Shown: piece after piece, positions 16,996-24,104 of the stretch
Position numbering within the stretch: position 1 is the stretch's first letter
Layout: the number at the start of each line of letters is the position of its first letter
Origin: JAXGYX01 sp040772065
GTDB lineage: Bacteria; Bacillota; Clostridia; Saccharofermentanales; Fastidiosipilaceae
DNA length: 64,000 nucleotides
Assembly (NCBI GenBank): GCA_040772065.1
Contig: JAXGYX010000001.1
Span: 1,240,001-1,304,000 of the forward strand
Direction: 5' to 3'
The notes under the pieces: model-generated
Databases searched by the model: none
Seen by the model: only the letters and a program-made list of their open reading frames with translations
Told to the model about the DNA's origin: nothing
Position numbers and translations under genes: made by a program

Positions 16996-17020
16996 GGGGC
17001 GGGGTCAAAAGCCTCGCCCC
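16996..17020 (+). terminator. GC-rich hairpin before the polymerase gene
   Basis: GGGGCGGGG (16996-17004) pairs with CCTCGCCCC (17012-17020), one G-U pair, 7-base loop, followed by TTCGCTTT. It is strong in pairing but weak in T-tract, so it may be a partial terminator or a stabilising hairpin. Confidence 0.45.
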
Positions 17021-17039
17021 TTCGCTTTAAGAGGTGCCT

Positions 17040-19025
17040 ATGAAATACCTATCCTTAGACATTGAAACTTTTTCTTCAGAGAACCTAAGTAAAGCGGGTG
17101 TCTACCGCTACGTCGAAGCTCCCGATTTTGATATTCTCCTCATCTCCTATGCTGTAGATGGTGGCGAAGTGCAGACGATTGACCTTGCCAATGGTGAGTC
17201 GGTGCCGATAGACCTTATCTCCGCCTTTCTCTCGGACGATGTGATCAAGTGGGCTTTTAACGCTCAATTTGAACGAATCTGCCTGTCCGAGTGGCTGAAA
17301 CGAAAGGGCTATGTTTTGGAGCGACTCGTGCCTTTTGGCCATGAGCCGGAATACCTGAACTACCTTGATCCGGAAAGCTGGCGCTGTTCCATGGTCTGGT
17401 CGGCATATCTGGGGCTTCCGCTTTCCTTGGAGCAGGTCGGTTCGGTTTTAGGTCTCGAGAAGCAGAAGCTGAAAGAAGGAAAAGACCTCATCCGCTACTT
17501 CTCCCTTCCCTGTAACCCTACCAAAACAAATGGCGGCAGGACGAGAAATCTGCCGAAACACGACCCAGAAAAATGGCAGCTCTATAAAGCCTATAACAAA
17601 CGAGATGTCGAAACTGAAATGGCCATCCAAGCAAAACTCGAAAATTTCCCCATGCCAGATATGGAATGGGATAACTACCACAGAGACCAGAAAATCAACG
17701 ACCTCGGCATTTTGATTGATCAGGAACTGGCGCAGCAGGCCATACGGATGGACAAGGAAGTGCGGGCGCATGCCCTGCAAAAGCTCCGAAAGCTGACAGG
17801 CTTGGAAAACCCCAACTCCGTTATACAACTGAAAGACTGGTTAACTGAGCAAGGTATCGCAACGGATTCACTCGATAAAAAGTCAGTTAATCAACTGCTG
17901 AAGACGGCTTCCGGCAAAGTGAAAATCGTACTGGAGACAAGACAGGAGCTTGCTAAATCCAGCGTCAAAAAATATCAGGCTATGATGGACTGTGTCTGCA
18001 AAGATGGCAGAGCGAGAGGCCTCTTTCAGTTTTATGGCGCAAACCGTACCGGACGATTTTCCGGGCGCTTAATTCAATTACAGAACCTGCCAAGAAACAA
18101 GATGGATCATCTGGAAGAAGCGAGAACGCTCGTCAGGCAAGGCGAACTGGATGCACTGGAACTGCTCTTTGACTCGGTACCGCAGGTTCTGTCTGAACTC
18201 ATCCGTACTGCCTTTGTACCAAGAGAAGGAAGCATTTTTCTTGTTGCGGACTACTCCGCCATTGAAGCGAGGGTTTTAGCTTGGCTGGCAGGAGAACGCT
18301 GGCGTATAAAACTCTTTGCCGAAGGCGGAGATATCTACTGCCAGTCAGCCAGCGAGATGTTTGGCGCGCCGGTTGTGAAACATGGTGTGAATGGTGAACT
18401 CAGGCAGAAGGGCAAGATATCAGAACTGGCCTGTGGCTATGGTGGCTCAGTCGGTGCCCTTAAAGCGATGGGTGCATTGGAGATGGGACTGTCTGAAGAC
18501 GAGCTGCCTGGGCTTGTTCAGTCCTGGCGAAGCTCCAATCCCAAGATAGTGCGTTTCTGGTGGGATGTAGACAGCGCCGCCAAGATAGCTGTTAAAGAAC
18601 GACGAAATACTGATGTCCAAGGTATCGGCTTTCGTTATCAAAGCGGGATGCTTATCATCACACTTCCTTCCGGCAGAGAGCTTTTCTATGTCAAACCTCG
18701 CATCGGCGAGAACCGCTTCGGCGGTGAATCCATCACCTATGAAGGCGTCGGTACCGGCCGTCGCTGGGAGCGCCAGGAAACCTACGGCGCAAAACTTGTA
18801 GAAAATATCGTTCAGGCCATCTCCAGAGACATCCTCTGCTCAGCCCTTCAAACCTTCAACTATTCCGACGTCGTCATGCATGTCCACGATGAGGTTGTAA
18901 TTGAAGCCGATCCACGCATGTCAGTTAAGGCAGTCTGCAAGCAGATGAGCCGAACCCCAGAGTGGGCTTCCGGCTTAAAACTTGATGCCGATGGCTTCAC
19001 CTGCCGCTTCTATCAGAAAGACTAA
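17040..19025 (+). CDS. Phage family A DNA polymerase with 3'-5' exonuclease
   Basis: A 661-residue polymerase from the ATG at 17040; AAGAGGTG lies six bases upstream, and a GTG two codons earlier overlaps that site. The exonuclease motif LDIET is at 6-10 (D7, E9). Polymerase motif A is VADYSAIEARV, motif B-like KISELACGYGGSVGALK, and motif C MHVHDEVVIEA. It lacks the 5'-nuclease domain of host Pol I, as is normal for phage replicative polymerases. It is the last gene before leader copy C. In related phages vapE usually follows on the same strand; here vapE is 13 kb away on the other strand. Confidence 0.92.
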   Translation: MKYLSLDIETFSSENLSKAGVYRYVEAPDFDILLISYAVDGGEVQTIDLANGESVPIDLISAFLSDDVIKWAFNAQFERICLSEWLKRKGYVLERLVPFGHEPEYLNYLDPESWRCSMVWSAYLGLPLSLEQVGSVLGLEKQKLKEGKDLIRYFSLPCNPTKTNGGRTRNLPKHDPEKWQLYKAYNKRDVETEMAIQAKLENFPMPDMEWDNYHRDQKINDLGILIDQELAQQAIRMDKEVRAHALQKLRKLTGLENPNSVIQLKDWLTEQGIATDSLDKKSVNQLLKTASGKVKIVLETRQELAKSSVKKYQAMMDCVCKDGRARGLFQFYGANRTGRFSGRLIQLQNLPRNKMDHLEEARTLVRQGELDALELLFDSVPQVLSELIRTAFVPREGSIFLVADYSAIEARVLAWLAGERWRIKLFAEGGDIYCQSASEMFGAPVVKHGVNGELRQKGKISELACGYGGSVGALKAMGALEMGLSEDELPGLVQSWRSSNPKIVRFWWDVDSAAKIAVKERRNTDVQGIGFRYQSGMLIITLPSGRELFYVKPRIGENRFGGESITYEGVGTGRRWERQETYGAKLVENIVQAISRDILCSALQTFNYSDVVMHVHDEVVIEADPRMSVKAVCKQMSRTPEWASGLKLDADGFTCRFYQKD

Positions 19026-19026
19026 T

Positions 19027-19079
19027 TACTCAAAAACACCGGTTCTGTCCAAGGGGAAAGTGAAGGGAGTCCCTCCCTT
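19027..19079 (+). promoter_or_regulatory. Shared operon leader, copy C
   Basis: TACTCAAA (19027-19034), 11 bases, TGTCCAAGGGG (19046-19056), then a hairpin AAGGGAG/CTCCCTT with a 3-base loop (19063-19079) and the ribosome site TTGGAGGA. It begins one base after the polymerase stop codon. The motif ends 49 bases before the ATG at 19105. It is inverted relative to copy A. Confidence 0.65.
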
Positions 19080-19104
19080 ACATCAAACCTTGGAGGAACC
19101 GATT

Positions 19105-19323
19105 ATGTTTTATACCAAACAGCCTGTCGGAGAAGACAGCGAATTCATCACCTACATCACAGACGAAAACGTCTATACCACCTGTCCCCGCTGCGGATCA
19201 GAAGTACCCGTAAACCTGGCCGATGTGCTTCGTGACGAGGACAGCGATTTATACGGCACGACCGTCTACTGTGACAAATGTGCCCAAGCGTGGCTGCAAG
19301 AGAAGCTCGGCGGTGCGAAATGA
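19105..19323 (+). CDS. Small zinc-ribbon protein
   Basis: A 72-residue protein starting at the ATG at 19105, preceded by TTGGAGGA. It contains two CXXC pairs, CPRC (about 31-34) and CDKC (about 57-60), that would form a zinc ribbon, and an acidic loop between them. The family is not recognised. It is the first gene after leader copy C and overlaps the next start by 4 bp (ATGA). Confidence 0.65.
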   Translation: MFYTKQPVGEDSEFITYITDENVYTTCPRCGSEVPVNLADVLRDEDSDLYGTTVYCDKCAQAWLQEKLGGAK

Positions 19324-19697
19324 ACGAGCAAGAACGTGAAGCTATTGTTTTACGCAGGGAGCATGGTGAATCCATCAGTAATATTGCAAAAGCGCTGGGC
19401 TTGAACTACAACACCGTGAAGTCGTTCTGCCAGAGACAAAATATCTCTGTTCAGAACGATGACACAGGTGTATGTGAAAACTGCGGTAAGGCACTGCCCA
19501 TCTATCAAGGGGGAAGGCGGAGACGCTTTTGTTCAGATGAGTGCCGTCATAGTTTTTGGAGCAAACGGGAGAAGTCCTATCAGAAAGAACATATCTGCCC
19601 GACTTGCGGTATGGCCTTTAAAGCAAGATCAAACCGCAAGTACTGCTCCCACGGTTGTTATATTAACGACCGCTTCAGAGGTACTCGATATGAATGA
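19320..19697 (+). CDS. Helix-turn-helix and zinc-finger protein
   Basis: A 125-residue protein from the ATG at 19320. Residues 1-45 form a resolvase/sigma-like helix-turn-helix (SISNIAKALGLNYNTVKSFC). Two treble-clef zinc-binding units follow: CENCGK...CSDEC and CPTCG...YCSHGC. This architecture is found next to serine recombinases in Firmicutes mobile elements and suggests a DNA-binding regulator or recombination accessory factor. It overlaps the previous gene (ATGA) and the next gene by 8 bp. Confidence 0.72.
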   Translation: MNEQEREAIVLRREHGESISNIAKALGLNYNTVKSFCQRQNISVQNDDTGVCENCGKALPIYQGGRRRRFCSDECRHSFWSKREKSYQKEHICPTCGMAFKARSNRKYCSHGCYINDRFRGTRYE

Positions 19698-19884
19698 GTC
19701 TTGGAAACAAGAAGCGGATTATCAACTGACAGATGGCATTTTAAGTGCTTTGCTTAAAAAGGGATTTCTTACCGTATCGGAATACAGGCGCTGCGTGCGT
19801 GAAATTCGTGAAGAAATCAAGCCTCCCGTTACGCTTCTTTGCAGTGATCAGAAGGTCTTAAATAGCTGGATACGAACCCGCTAA
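19690..19884 (+). CDS. SHOCT-domain-like short protein
   Basis: A 64-residue protein from the ATG at 19690. The segment ILSALLKKGFLTVSEYRRC followed by EIREEIKPP matches the short SHOCT pattern (helix, LL..G.IT..EY). Such proteins are regularly encoded just before large serine recombinases in Firmicutes elements, as here; their role is unknown. No strong ribosome site is seen, so it is probably coupled to the upstream gene, which it overlaps by 8 bp. Confidence 0.65.
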   Translation: MNESWKQEADYQLTDGILSALLKKGFLTVSEYRRCVREIREEIKPPVTLLCSDQKVLNSWIRTR

Positions 19885-19892
19885 AAACGCTG

Positions 19893-19925
19893 AAAAGCCT
19901 TGATATAAGTGCGTTTACGAGCAAA
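19893..19925 (+). repeat. 33-bp segment similar to element right end
   Basis: This segment, between the SHOCT gene and the first recombinase, matches 23111-23143 at about 24 of 33 positions without gaps. Both start AAAAGCCTTGA and end CGAGCAAA. It may be a recombinase-related site or a duplicated regulatory sequence. Confidence 0.45.
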
Positions 19926-19950
19926 CATGTGATGGAAAGGAGACGCTGAA

Positions 19951-21243
19951 ATGGACGTTACAAAAATCCCGGCTAAGCTGCCGGGAAACATAGAAAAAGA
20001 AAAGGTTGCGGCTTATGCCAGAGTCTCGACCAAGAGCGACGCTCAACTTCATTCATTGGATGCTCAGATTGATTACTATAGAAAAAAGATCAATGCACAT
20101 GCTGACTGGAGTTTTGTCGGTGTCTTTGTCGATGATGGTCTCACAGGCACAAGAAGTGATCGCCCCGGACTTGAAGACCTTATGGACAATTGTCGTAGAA
20201 AAAAGATTGACCTTGTCCTGACCAAATCGATCTCACGCTTTGCCCGAAATACCGTAGACCTTCTGGCCATAATCAGGGAACTAAAAGAACTTGGGATTGC
20301 TGTATTCTTCGAGCGAGAGAAAATCAACACTCTGACTGCCGACGGAGAACTGATGCTGACGCTCCTTGCATCTTTTGCCCAAGAGGAAAGCCGCTCCATG
20401 AGTCTTAATAAACGATGGAGCATTCACAGGCAATTTACTGAAGGCGAGCTGGCAGGCATGGCTCATCTCTACGGCTATGATGTTGTCAATGGAGAATTAA
20501 TTGTAAACGAGCATGAAGCAGAGATTGTCCGCATGATGTACGTGGATTATCTCAGCGGTATGCAAAGCTCGGAAATCGCAGAAAAGCTCAACCGCATGGG
20601 TGAACCCAGGAAGCGTGGCGGTAAATGGAAACCGAGAGACATCACAAATGTCTTCAGAAACGAAAAACATACCGGGAACGCCCTGCTGAATAAGCGATAT
20701 GTGCTTGACCCCATAACGAAGCAAACAAAATACAACCATGGCGAACAGCCTCAATACTATATTGCAAATTCCCATGAAGGCATTATTTCACAGGAGCTTT
20801 TCGATGCCGTACAGGAAGAAATGAAGCGAAGAAGCCCTAACAAGGAAGCACCAAAACCTCATAACAAACCATTCACGGGCATGATCTACTGTGCCTGTGG
20901 AGCGAAGTTCCAGCGTAAGAAATCACCTGTTCGGGTGTTTTGGCGCTGTGGCAGAAATCTTGGCTCATACGGTGGCCATTGTTCCATGAAAGGCATCCCC
21001 GAAGTAACCCTCGAGGCACTTTGCTGTGATGTCCTCGAAACACCTGAATTCGATACAAATACCTTTAGAGAATGCGTAGAGCGGATCAAAATAACAGGAG
21101 ACAACGAACTGACCTTCCTTTTGAAAGACGGAAACGAGATTCATAAAACGTGGAAGGACCGTTCACGCTCAGAGTCATGGACACCAAAAATGAGAGCGGA
21201 GGTCAGTCGCAAGAATAGAGAGAGGGCAAAACATGGCAAGTAA
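19951..21243 (+). CDS. Large serine recombinase 1
   Basis: A 430-residue recombinase. The resolvase catalytic domain has AYARVSTKSD with nucleophile S26 and the SISRFARN motif near residue 92. A Recombinase domain and a zinc-ribbon (YCACGA...CGRN...HC) follow. It lacks the long C-terminal coiled coil of its neighbour, so it is shorter than typical integrases (450-600). Ribosome site GAAAGGAG precedes the ATG. It overlaps the second recombinase by 11 bp, so the two are translated together and may act as a pair in integration and excision. Confidence 0.92.
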   Translation: MDVTKIPAKLPGNIEKEKVAAYARVSTKSDAQLHSLDAQIDYYRKKINAHADWSFVGVFVDDGLTGTRSDRPGLEDLMDNCRRKKIDLVLTKSISRFARNTVDLLAIIRELKELGIAVFFEREKINTLTADGELMLTLLASFAQEESRSMSLNKRWSIHRQFTEGELAGMAHLYGYDVVNGELIVNEHEAEIVRMMYVDYLSGMQSSEIAEKLNRMGEPRKRGGKWKPRDITNVFRNEKHTGNALLNKRYVLDPITKQTKYNHGEQPQYYIANSHEGIISQELFDAVQEEMKRRSPNKEAPKPHNKPFTGMIYCACGAKFQRKKSPVRVFWRCGRNLGSYGGHCSMKGIPEVTLEALCCDVLETPEFDTNTFRECVERIKITGDNELTFLLKDGNEIHKTWKDRSRSESWTPKMRAEVSRKNRERAKHGK

Positions 21244-22831
21244 GAAAATAACAGTCATTCCGGCCAAAACACGCCCCGATACTATCATTGGCTCAGCCGA
21301 GGTTTTACCAAAGAAGCGAGTTGCAGCTTATGCTCGTGTTTCAACCGATATGGACGAGCAACTAAACAGTTATGGAGCACAAATTAGCTACTACACCGAG
21401 CATATCAAGAAAAACCCCGAGTGGACTTTCGTGAAGGTCTATACCGACGAGGGCATCTCCGGATTGATGATGAAAAAAAGAGAAGGCTTTCAGACCATGA
21501 TCAAAGATGCCCTATCAGGCAAGATTGACCTCATTCTGACTAAGTCCGTATCTCGCTTTGCCAGAAATACAGTTGATACGCTGACCACCGTAAGGAAGCT
21601 AAAAGATAAAGGCGTTGAGGTCTATTTTGAAAAAGAAAACATCTGGACAATGGATAGTAAAGGTGAGCTTCTCATCACAATCATGTCGAGCCTTGCTCAG
21701 GAAGAAAGCCGCTCCATTTCAGAAAACGTAACGTGGGGACAAAGAAAGCGCTTTGCAGATGGCAAGGTCTCGATGCCTTATAAGCAATTTTTAGGTTACA
21801 AGAAAGGTACTGATGGAAGACCCGAAGTTGTGCCCGAGGAAGCAGAAATCGTCAGGAGAATTTATCAGGAGTTCCTGCTTGGCATGACATATACAGGAAT
21901 TGCCAAGGGACTCGGTTGTGACGGTATCTTGTCGCCGGGAGGCAAAGAAACCTGGAGCAGTTCGACGATCAAGAGCATCCTGCAAAACGAAAAATATAAA
22001 GGCGATGCCCTTTTACAGAAACGCTTCACCGTCGATTTTCTGACGAAGAAGCAAAAAGAAAACGAAGGCGAAGTGCCACAGTACTATGTGACGGGTAGTC
22101 ATGAAAGCATCGTCAGCGACGAGATCTTCGACATGGTACAGGTGGAAATCGAACGCAGGAAGAAATATAAGGTCAATGGTTCTTCGCAAAACTTCTTCTC
22201 CGGGAGGATTCTCTGTGGCTGCTGTGGCGAGCCGTTTACAAGAAAAGTCTGGCATTCTAACTCCAAATACAAACGCTACATTTGGCAGTGCGGCAAGAAG
22301 TATGCGGGAAAAGAACCCTGCACCACACCACACTTTTATGAAGATGAAATTAAGGATGCCTTCGTTAAACTGCTGAACAAACTTTTCAGCCAGAAAGGCG
22401 ATGTCCTGAAAGTCTGCGATTCGGTGATTTGCAAGGTACTGGATACAACAAAGGATAATATGCGTGCTGCGGAGTTGGGAGCAGAACTTGACGATGCCTA
22501 CCGTGAACTCAGCGAACGCCTCCGCATCATGGGACGACATGCCGAGGATACAGAAGCAGAGCGAGCAAGCTATGAAAATACTTTGCAAGACTACGAGCAA
22601 AAATCAGTAAAGTTAGAAAAACTGAAAGAGCGTATATCCGATAAGGATAAACGCCGCTTCAACTGCATCTGTTTTATTGAAAAACTGAGCAAACTCGAAG
22701 AAAATGACATAGCCTTTAACGAAAATCTCTGGATCAGCCTTGTAGATTATGTGACAGTGCCCAGTGATGATGAGAAAGCGTTAATATTTCATCTGAGGAG
22801 CGGTAAGGAGATCACGATCTTGATATGCTAA
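21233..22831 (+). CDS. Large serine recombinase 2
   Basis: A 532-residue recombinase. The catalytic Ser is S37 in AAYARVSTDM, with SVSRFARN downstream. The Recombinase domain, zinc-ribbon (CGCCGEPF...CGKKYAGKEPC) and a C-terminal helical region containing a probable coiled coil (about 420-490) are all present, as in TndX/TnpX-type integrases. This is the gene nearest the element's right end, where integrase genes commonly lie. The cooperation with recombinase 1 is inferred from the overlap. Confidence 0.93.
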   Translation: MASKKITVIPAKTRPDTIIGSAEVLPKKRVAAYARVSTDMDEQLNSYGAQISYYTEHIKKNPEWTFVKVYTDEGISGLMMKKREGFQTMIKDALSGKIDLILTKSVSRFARNTVDTLTTVRKLKDKGVEVYFEKENIWTMDSKGELLITIMSSLAQEESRSISENVTWGQRKRFADGKVSMPYKQFLGYKKGTDGRPEVVPEEAEIVRRIYQEFLLGMTYTGIAKGLGCDGILSPGGKETWSSSTIKSILQNEKYKGDALLQKRFTVDFLTKKQKENEGEVPQYYVTGSHESIVSDEIFDMVQVEIERRKKYKVNGSSQNFFSGRILCGCCGEPFTRKVWHSNSKYKRYIWQCGKKYAGKEPCTTPHFYEDEIKDAFVKLLNKLFSQKGDVLKVCDSVICKVLDTTKDNMRAAELGAELDDAYRELSERLRIMGRHAEDTEAERASYENTLQDYEQKSVKLEKLKERISDKDKRRFNCICFIEKLSKLEENDIAFNENLWISLVDYVTVPSDDEKALIFHLRSGKEITILIC

Positions 22832-22857
22832 TGTGTTTGAATTACCTTGATTCAAGG

Positions 22858-22892
22858 AACTGTCGCAACAAAATATGTTCGGCAGTTTTTTG
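22858..22892 (+). terminator. Terminator of the recombinase operon
   Basis: AACTGTCG (22858-22865) pairs with CGGCAGTT (22880-22887), one G-U pair, followed by a T-tract. It lies 26 bases past the stop codon. Confidence 0.7.
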
Positions 22893-22897
22893 CTGTT

Positions 22898-22967
22898 TGC
22901 ACCCTCTTTTCCAAAAATGCACCCATGCTCTCAAGATTTGCACCCATGATTTTATTTTTGCACCCAT
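22898..22967 (+). repeat. Four phased GCACCC repeats (20-21 bp period)
   Basis: GCACCC starts at 22899, 22919, 22940 and 22960; the last three copies extend to TGCACCCAT. The spacings 20, 21 and 20 equal two turns of DNA, so a protein could bind all copies on one face. The array lies between the recombinase terminator and the element's right end. Confidence 0.65.
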
Positions 22968-23140
22968 CGTCGAGTAAATTCAAACAAACCACTCGAAACA
23001 AAAGTGTTTCGTACCGCTAGTATACGAAAAATCGGCACAAGCAGAAAAGAACAAAATCCCAAGCTCCAAGCTGCCGCTTTGCACCGTTTCGTTATTTTCT
23101 CTGATTAAGAAAAAGCCTTGAATATCAGGTGTTTTCGAGC
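22968..23140. other. Element right-end region
   Basis: No gene is seen. The stretch holds short inverted repeats (CGAGT...ACTCG at about 22970-22996, CGAAAC...GTTTCG just after) and the second copy of the AAAAGCCTTGA...CGAGCAAA segment (23111-23143), which touches the tRNA terminator. The recombinase attachment core should be in or near here. Confidence 0.4.
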
Positions 23141-23178
23141 AAAAAAATACTCCGCTACGATTGTATCCGTAACGGAGT
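23141..23178 (-). terminator. Terminator of the tRNA operon
   Basis: On the minus strand an 11-bp stem (23168-23178 with 23149-23159, one mismatch) with an 8-base loop is followed by TATTTTTTT. It lies directly after tRNA-Cys. Confidence 0.85.
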
Positions 23179-23185
23179 CCTTTTA

Positions 23186-23259
23186 TGGAGGCACCACCCA
23201 GAATTGAACTGGGGATAAAGGTTTTGCAGACCTCTGCCTTACCGCTTGGCTATGGTGCC
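23186..23259 (-). tRNA. tRNA-Cys (GCA)
   Basis: A 74-base tRNA with encoded CCA. The acceptor stem is GGCACCA/TGGTGCC and the anticodon loop contains GCA. It is the last tRNA of the operon. Confidence 0.95.
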
Positions 23260-23262
23260 ATG

Positions 23263-23337
23263 TGGAGCGGGATACGAGATTCGAACTCGCGACTTTCACC
23301 TTGGCAAGGTGACACTCTACCACTGAGTTAATCCCGC
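23263..23337 (-). tRNA. tRNA-Gly (GCC)
   Basis: A 75-base tRNA with encoded CCA, acceptor GCGGGAT/ATCCCGC, anticodon GCC in the loop TTGCCAA. All arms pair. Confidence 0.95.
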
Positions 23338-23338
23338 G

Positions 23339-23415
23339 TGGTGGGCCCTACTGGATTCGAACCAGCGACCTCATGCGTGTGAAGCATGCGCTCTAACCAG
23401 CTGAGCTAAGCGCCC
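23339..23415 (-). tRNA. tRNA-Val (CAC)
   Basis: A 77-base tRNA with encoded CCA and anticodon CAC in the loop TTCACAC. The acceptor strands GGGCGCT and AGGGCCC pair except for a G-G mismatch at position 5:68. D, anticodon and T arms are normal. Confidence 0.9.
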
Positions 23416-23425
23416 GTAAATTCAG

Positions 23426-23500
23426 TGGTGACCCGTAGGGGAATCGAACCCCTGCCTTCGCCGTGAAAGGGCGATGTCTTGACCGCTTGACTAACGGGCC
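23426..23500 (-). tRNA. tRNA-Glu (TTC), copy 1
   Basis: A 75-base tRNA with encoded CCA, anticodon loop CTTTCAC. It is nearly identical to the adjacent copy, differing in a few bases of the acceptor-proximal, D and variable regions. Confidence 0.95.
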
Positions 23501-23530
23501 GTATAAAACGTGCAAGCTATGAAGTTTTGT

Positions 23531-23605
23531 TGGTGACCCGTAGGGGAATCGAACCCCTGTTTTCGCCGTGAAAGGGCGATGTCTTAGCCGCTTGACCAAC
23601 GGGCC
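23531..23605 (-). tRNA. tRNA-Glu (TTC), copy 2
   Basis: A 75-base tRNA with encoded CCA and anticodon TTC. It lies upstream of copy 1 in the operon; the two arose by tandem duplication. Confidence 0.95.
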
Positions 23606-23608
23606 ATT

Positions 23609-23685
23609 TGGTAGCGGTAAACGGATTTGAACCATTGACACTTCGGGTATGAACCGAATGCTCTAGCCAGCTGAGCTATACCGCC
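23609..23685 (-). tRNA. tRNA-Met (CAT), elongator
   Basis: A 77-base tRNA with encoded CCA and anticodon CAT in TTCATAC. The acceptor begins GGCGGTA and ends CCGCT, giving a G1-U72 wobble as in the elongator tRNA-Met of Bacillus. It is not an initiator, which would have a C1-A72-type end and a GGG/CCC anticodon stem. Confidence 0.9.
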
Positions 23686-23730
23686 ATATAAAATCCGCGA
23701 GTTGATATCACCCCCGCAAGACGCTATATG

Positions 23731-23759
23731 ATAGTATCAATTGATTTTTTGAATGTCAA
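23731..23759 (-). promoter_or_regulatory. Promoter of the tRNA operon
   Basis: On the minus strand TTGACA (23759-23754), exactly 17 bases, TACTAT (23736-23731). The first tRNA begins 46 bases downstream of the -10 box. Confidence 0.85.
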
Positions 23760-24104
23760 GAATAGAAGAGCATGAACCGGTCAAAATAGCGGAAAAACCG
23801 AAATATTTGACGGTGGCACTGAAAACCGCACCGCAATCGTGTCAAAAGCATCGATCCATACCTACGCTTCACAGGGCGACCCCCTTCCAATCCTCACCTT
23901 ATGTTCTGCTGTCGCAAATCAGTTAAAACACAGTCTTCAGCCGCGCTGCAACAGCTCCAACCGACGATCACCAAAACAATGTGCCGATCGCAGAACATCC
24001 GCGATCGGCACAAGCTCAGGTGGATTTCAATTTTGATCAATCAACCGCCTGTCCAGGACGGACATGGTGACATCAATATGCCTTTGTGAATAATTGCTTC
24101 TGCC
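23760..24104. other. Intergenic stretch with purM terminator
   Basis: No gene is supported in 345 bases. The only clear structure is a perfect 12-bp stem (23980-23991 with 24001-24012, 9-base loop) which on the minus strand is followed by a T-rich run and fits the purM terminator. Confidence 0.6.
23974..24012 (-). terminator. Probable purM terminator
   Basis: On the minus strand TGTGCCGATCGC, 9-base loop, GCGATCGGCACA, then TTGTTTTGG. It lies about 93 bases after the purM stop codon. Confidence 0.6.

Larger units (their letters stand above)
1..23140. mobile_element. Integrated phage-like element, right portion
   Basis: The segment groups phage-type replication genes (SNF2 helicase, VRR-NUC, VapE, DUF2800, DUF2815, family A polymerase), a type I restriction-modification operon and two large serine recombinases. 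It ends just before the terminator of a host tRNA operon. The left end is outside the window because the helicase gene is cut at base 1. The right end must lie between the last recombinase stop (22831) and the tRNA terminator (about 23141). No structural, packaging or lysis genes are visible, so it may be a defective prophage, a satellite or another integrative element. The exact attachment site is not determined. Confidence 0.75.

Noticed and set aside
22831..22960. 41-codon minus-strand frame reading MGAKIKSWVQ
   Set aside because: The frame arises from the phased GCACCC repeats and the recombinase terminator; no ribosome site is present.
22898..22967. CRISPR array
   Set aside because: The repeat unit is only 6-9 bases with 11-15 base gaps and there are no cas genes.
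1..23140. Complete prophage
   Set aside because: No terminase, portal, capsid, tail or lysis gene is visible and the left part is outside the window, so completeness cannot be claimed.
23393..23641. 82-codon frame with two near-identical halves
   Set aside because: It is a translation of the two tandem tRNA-Glu genes, not a repeat protein.
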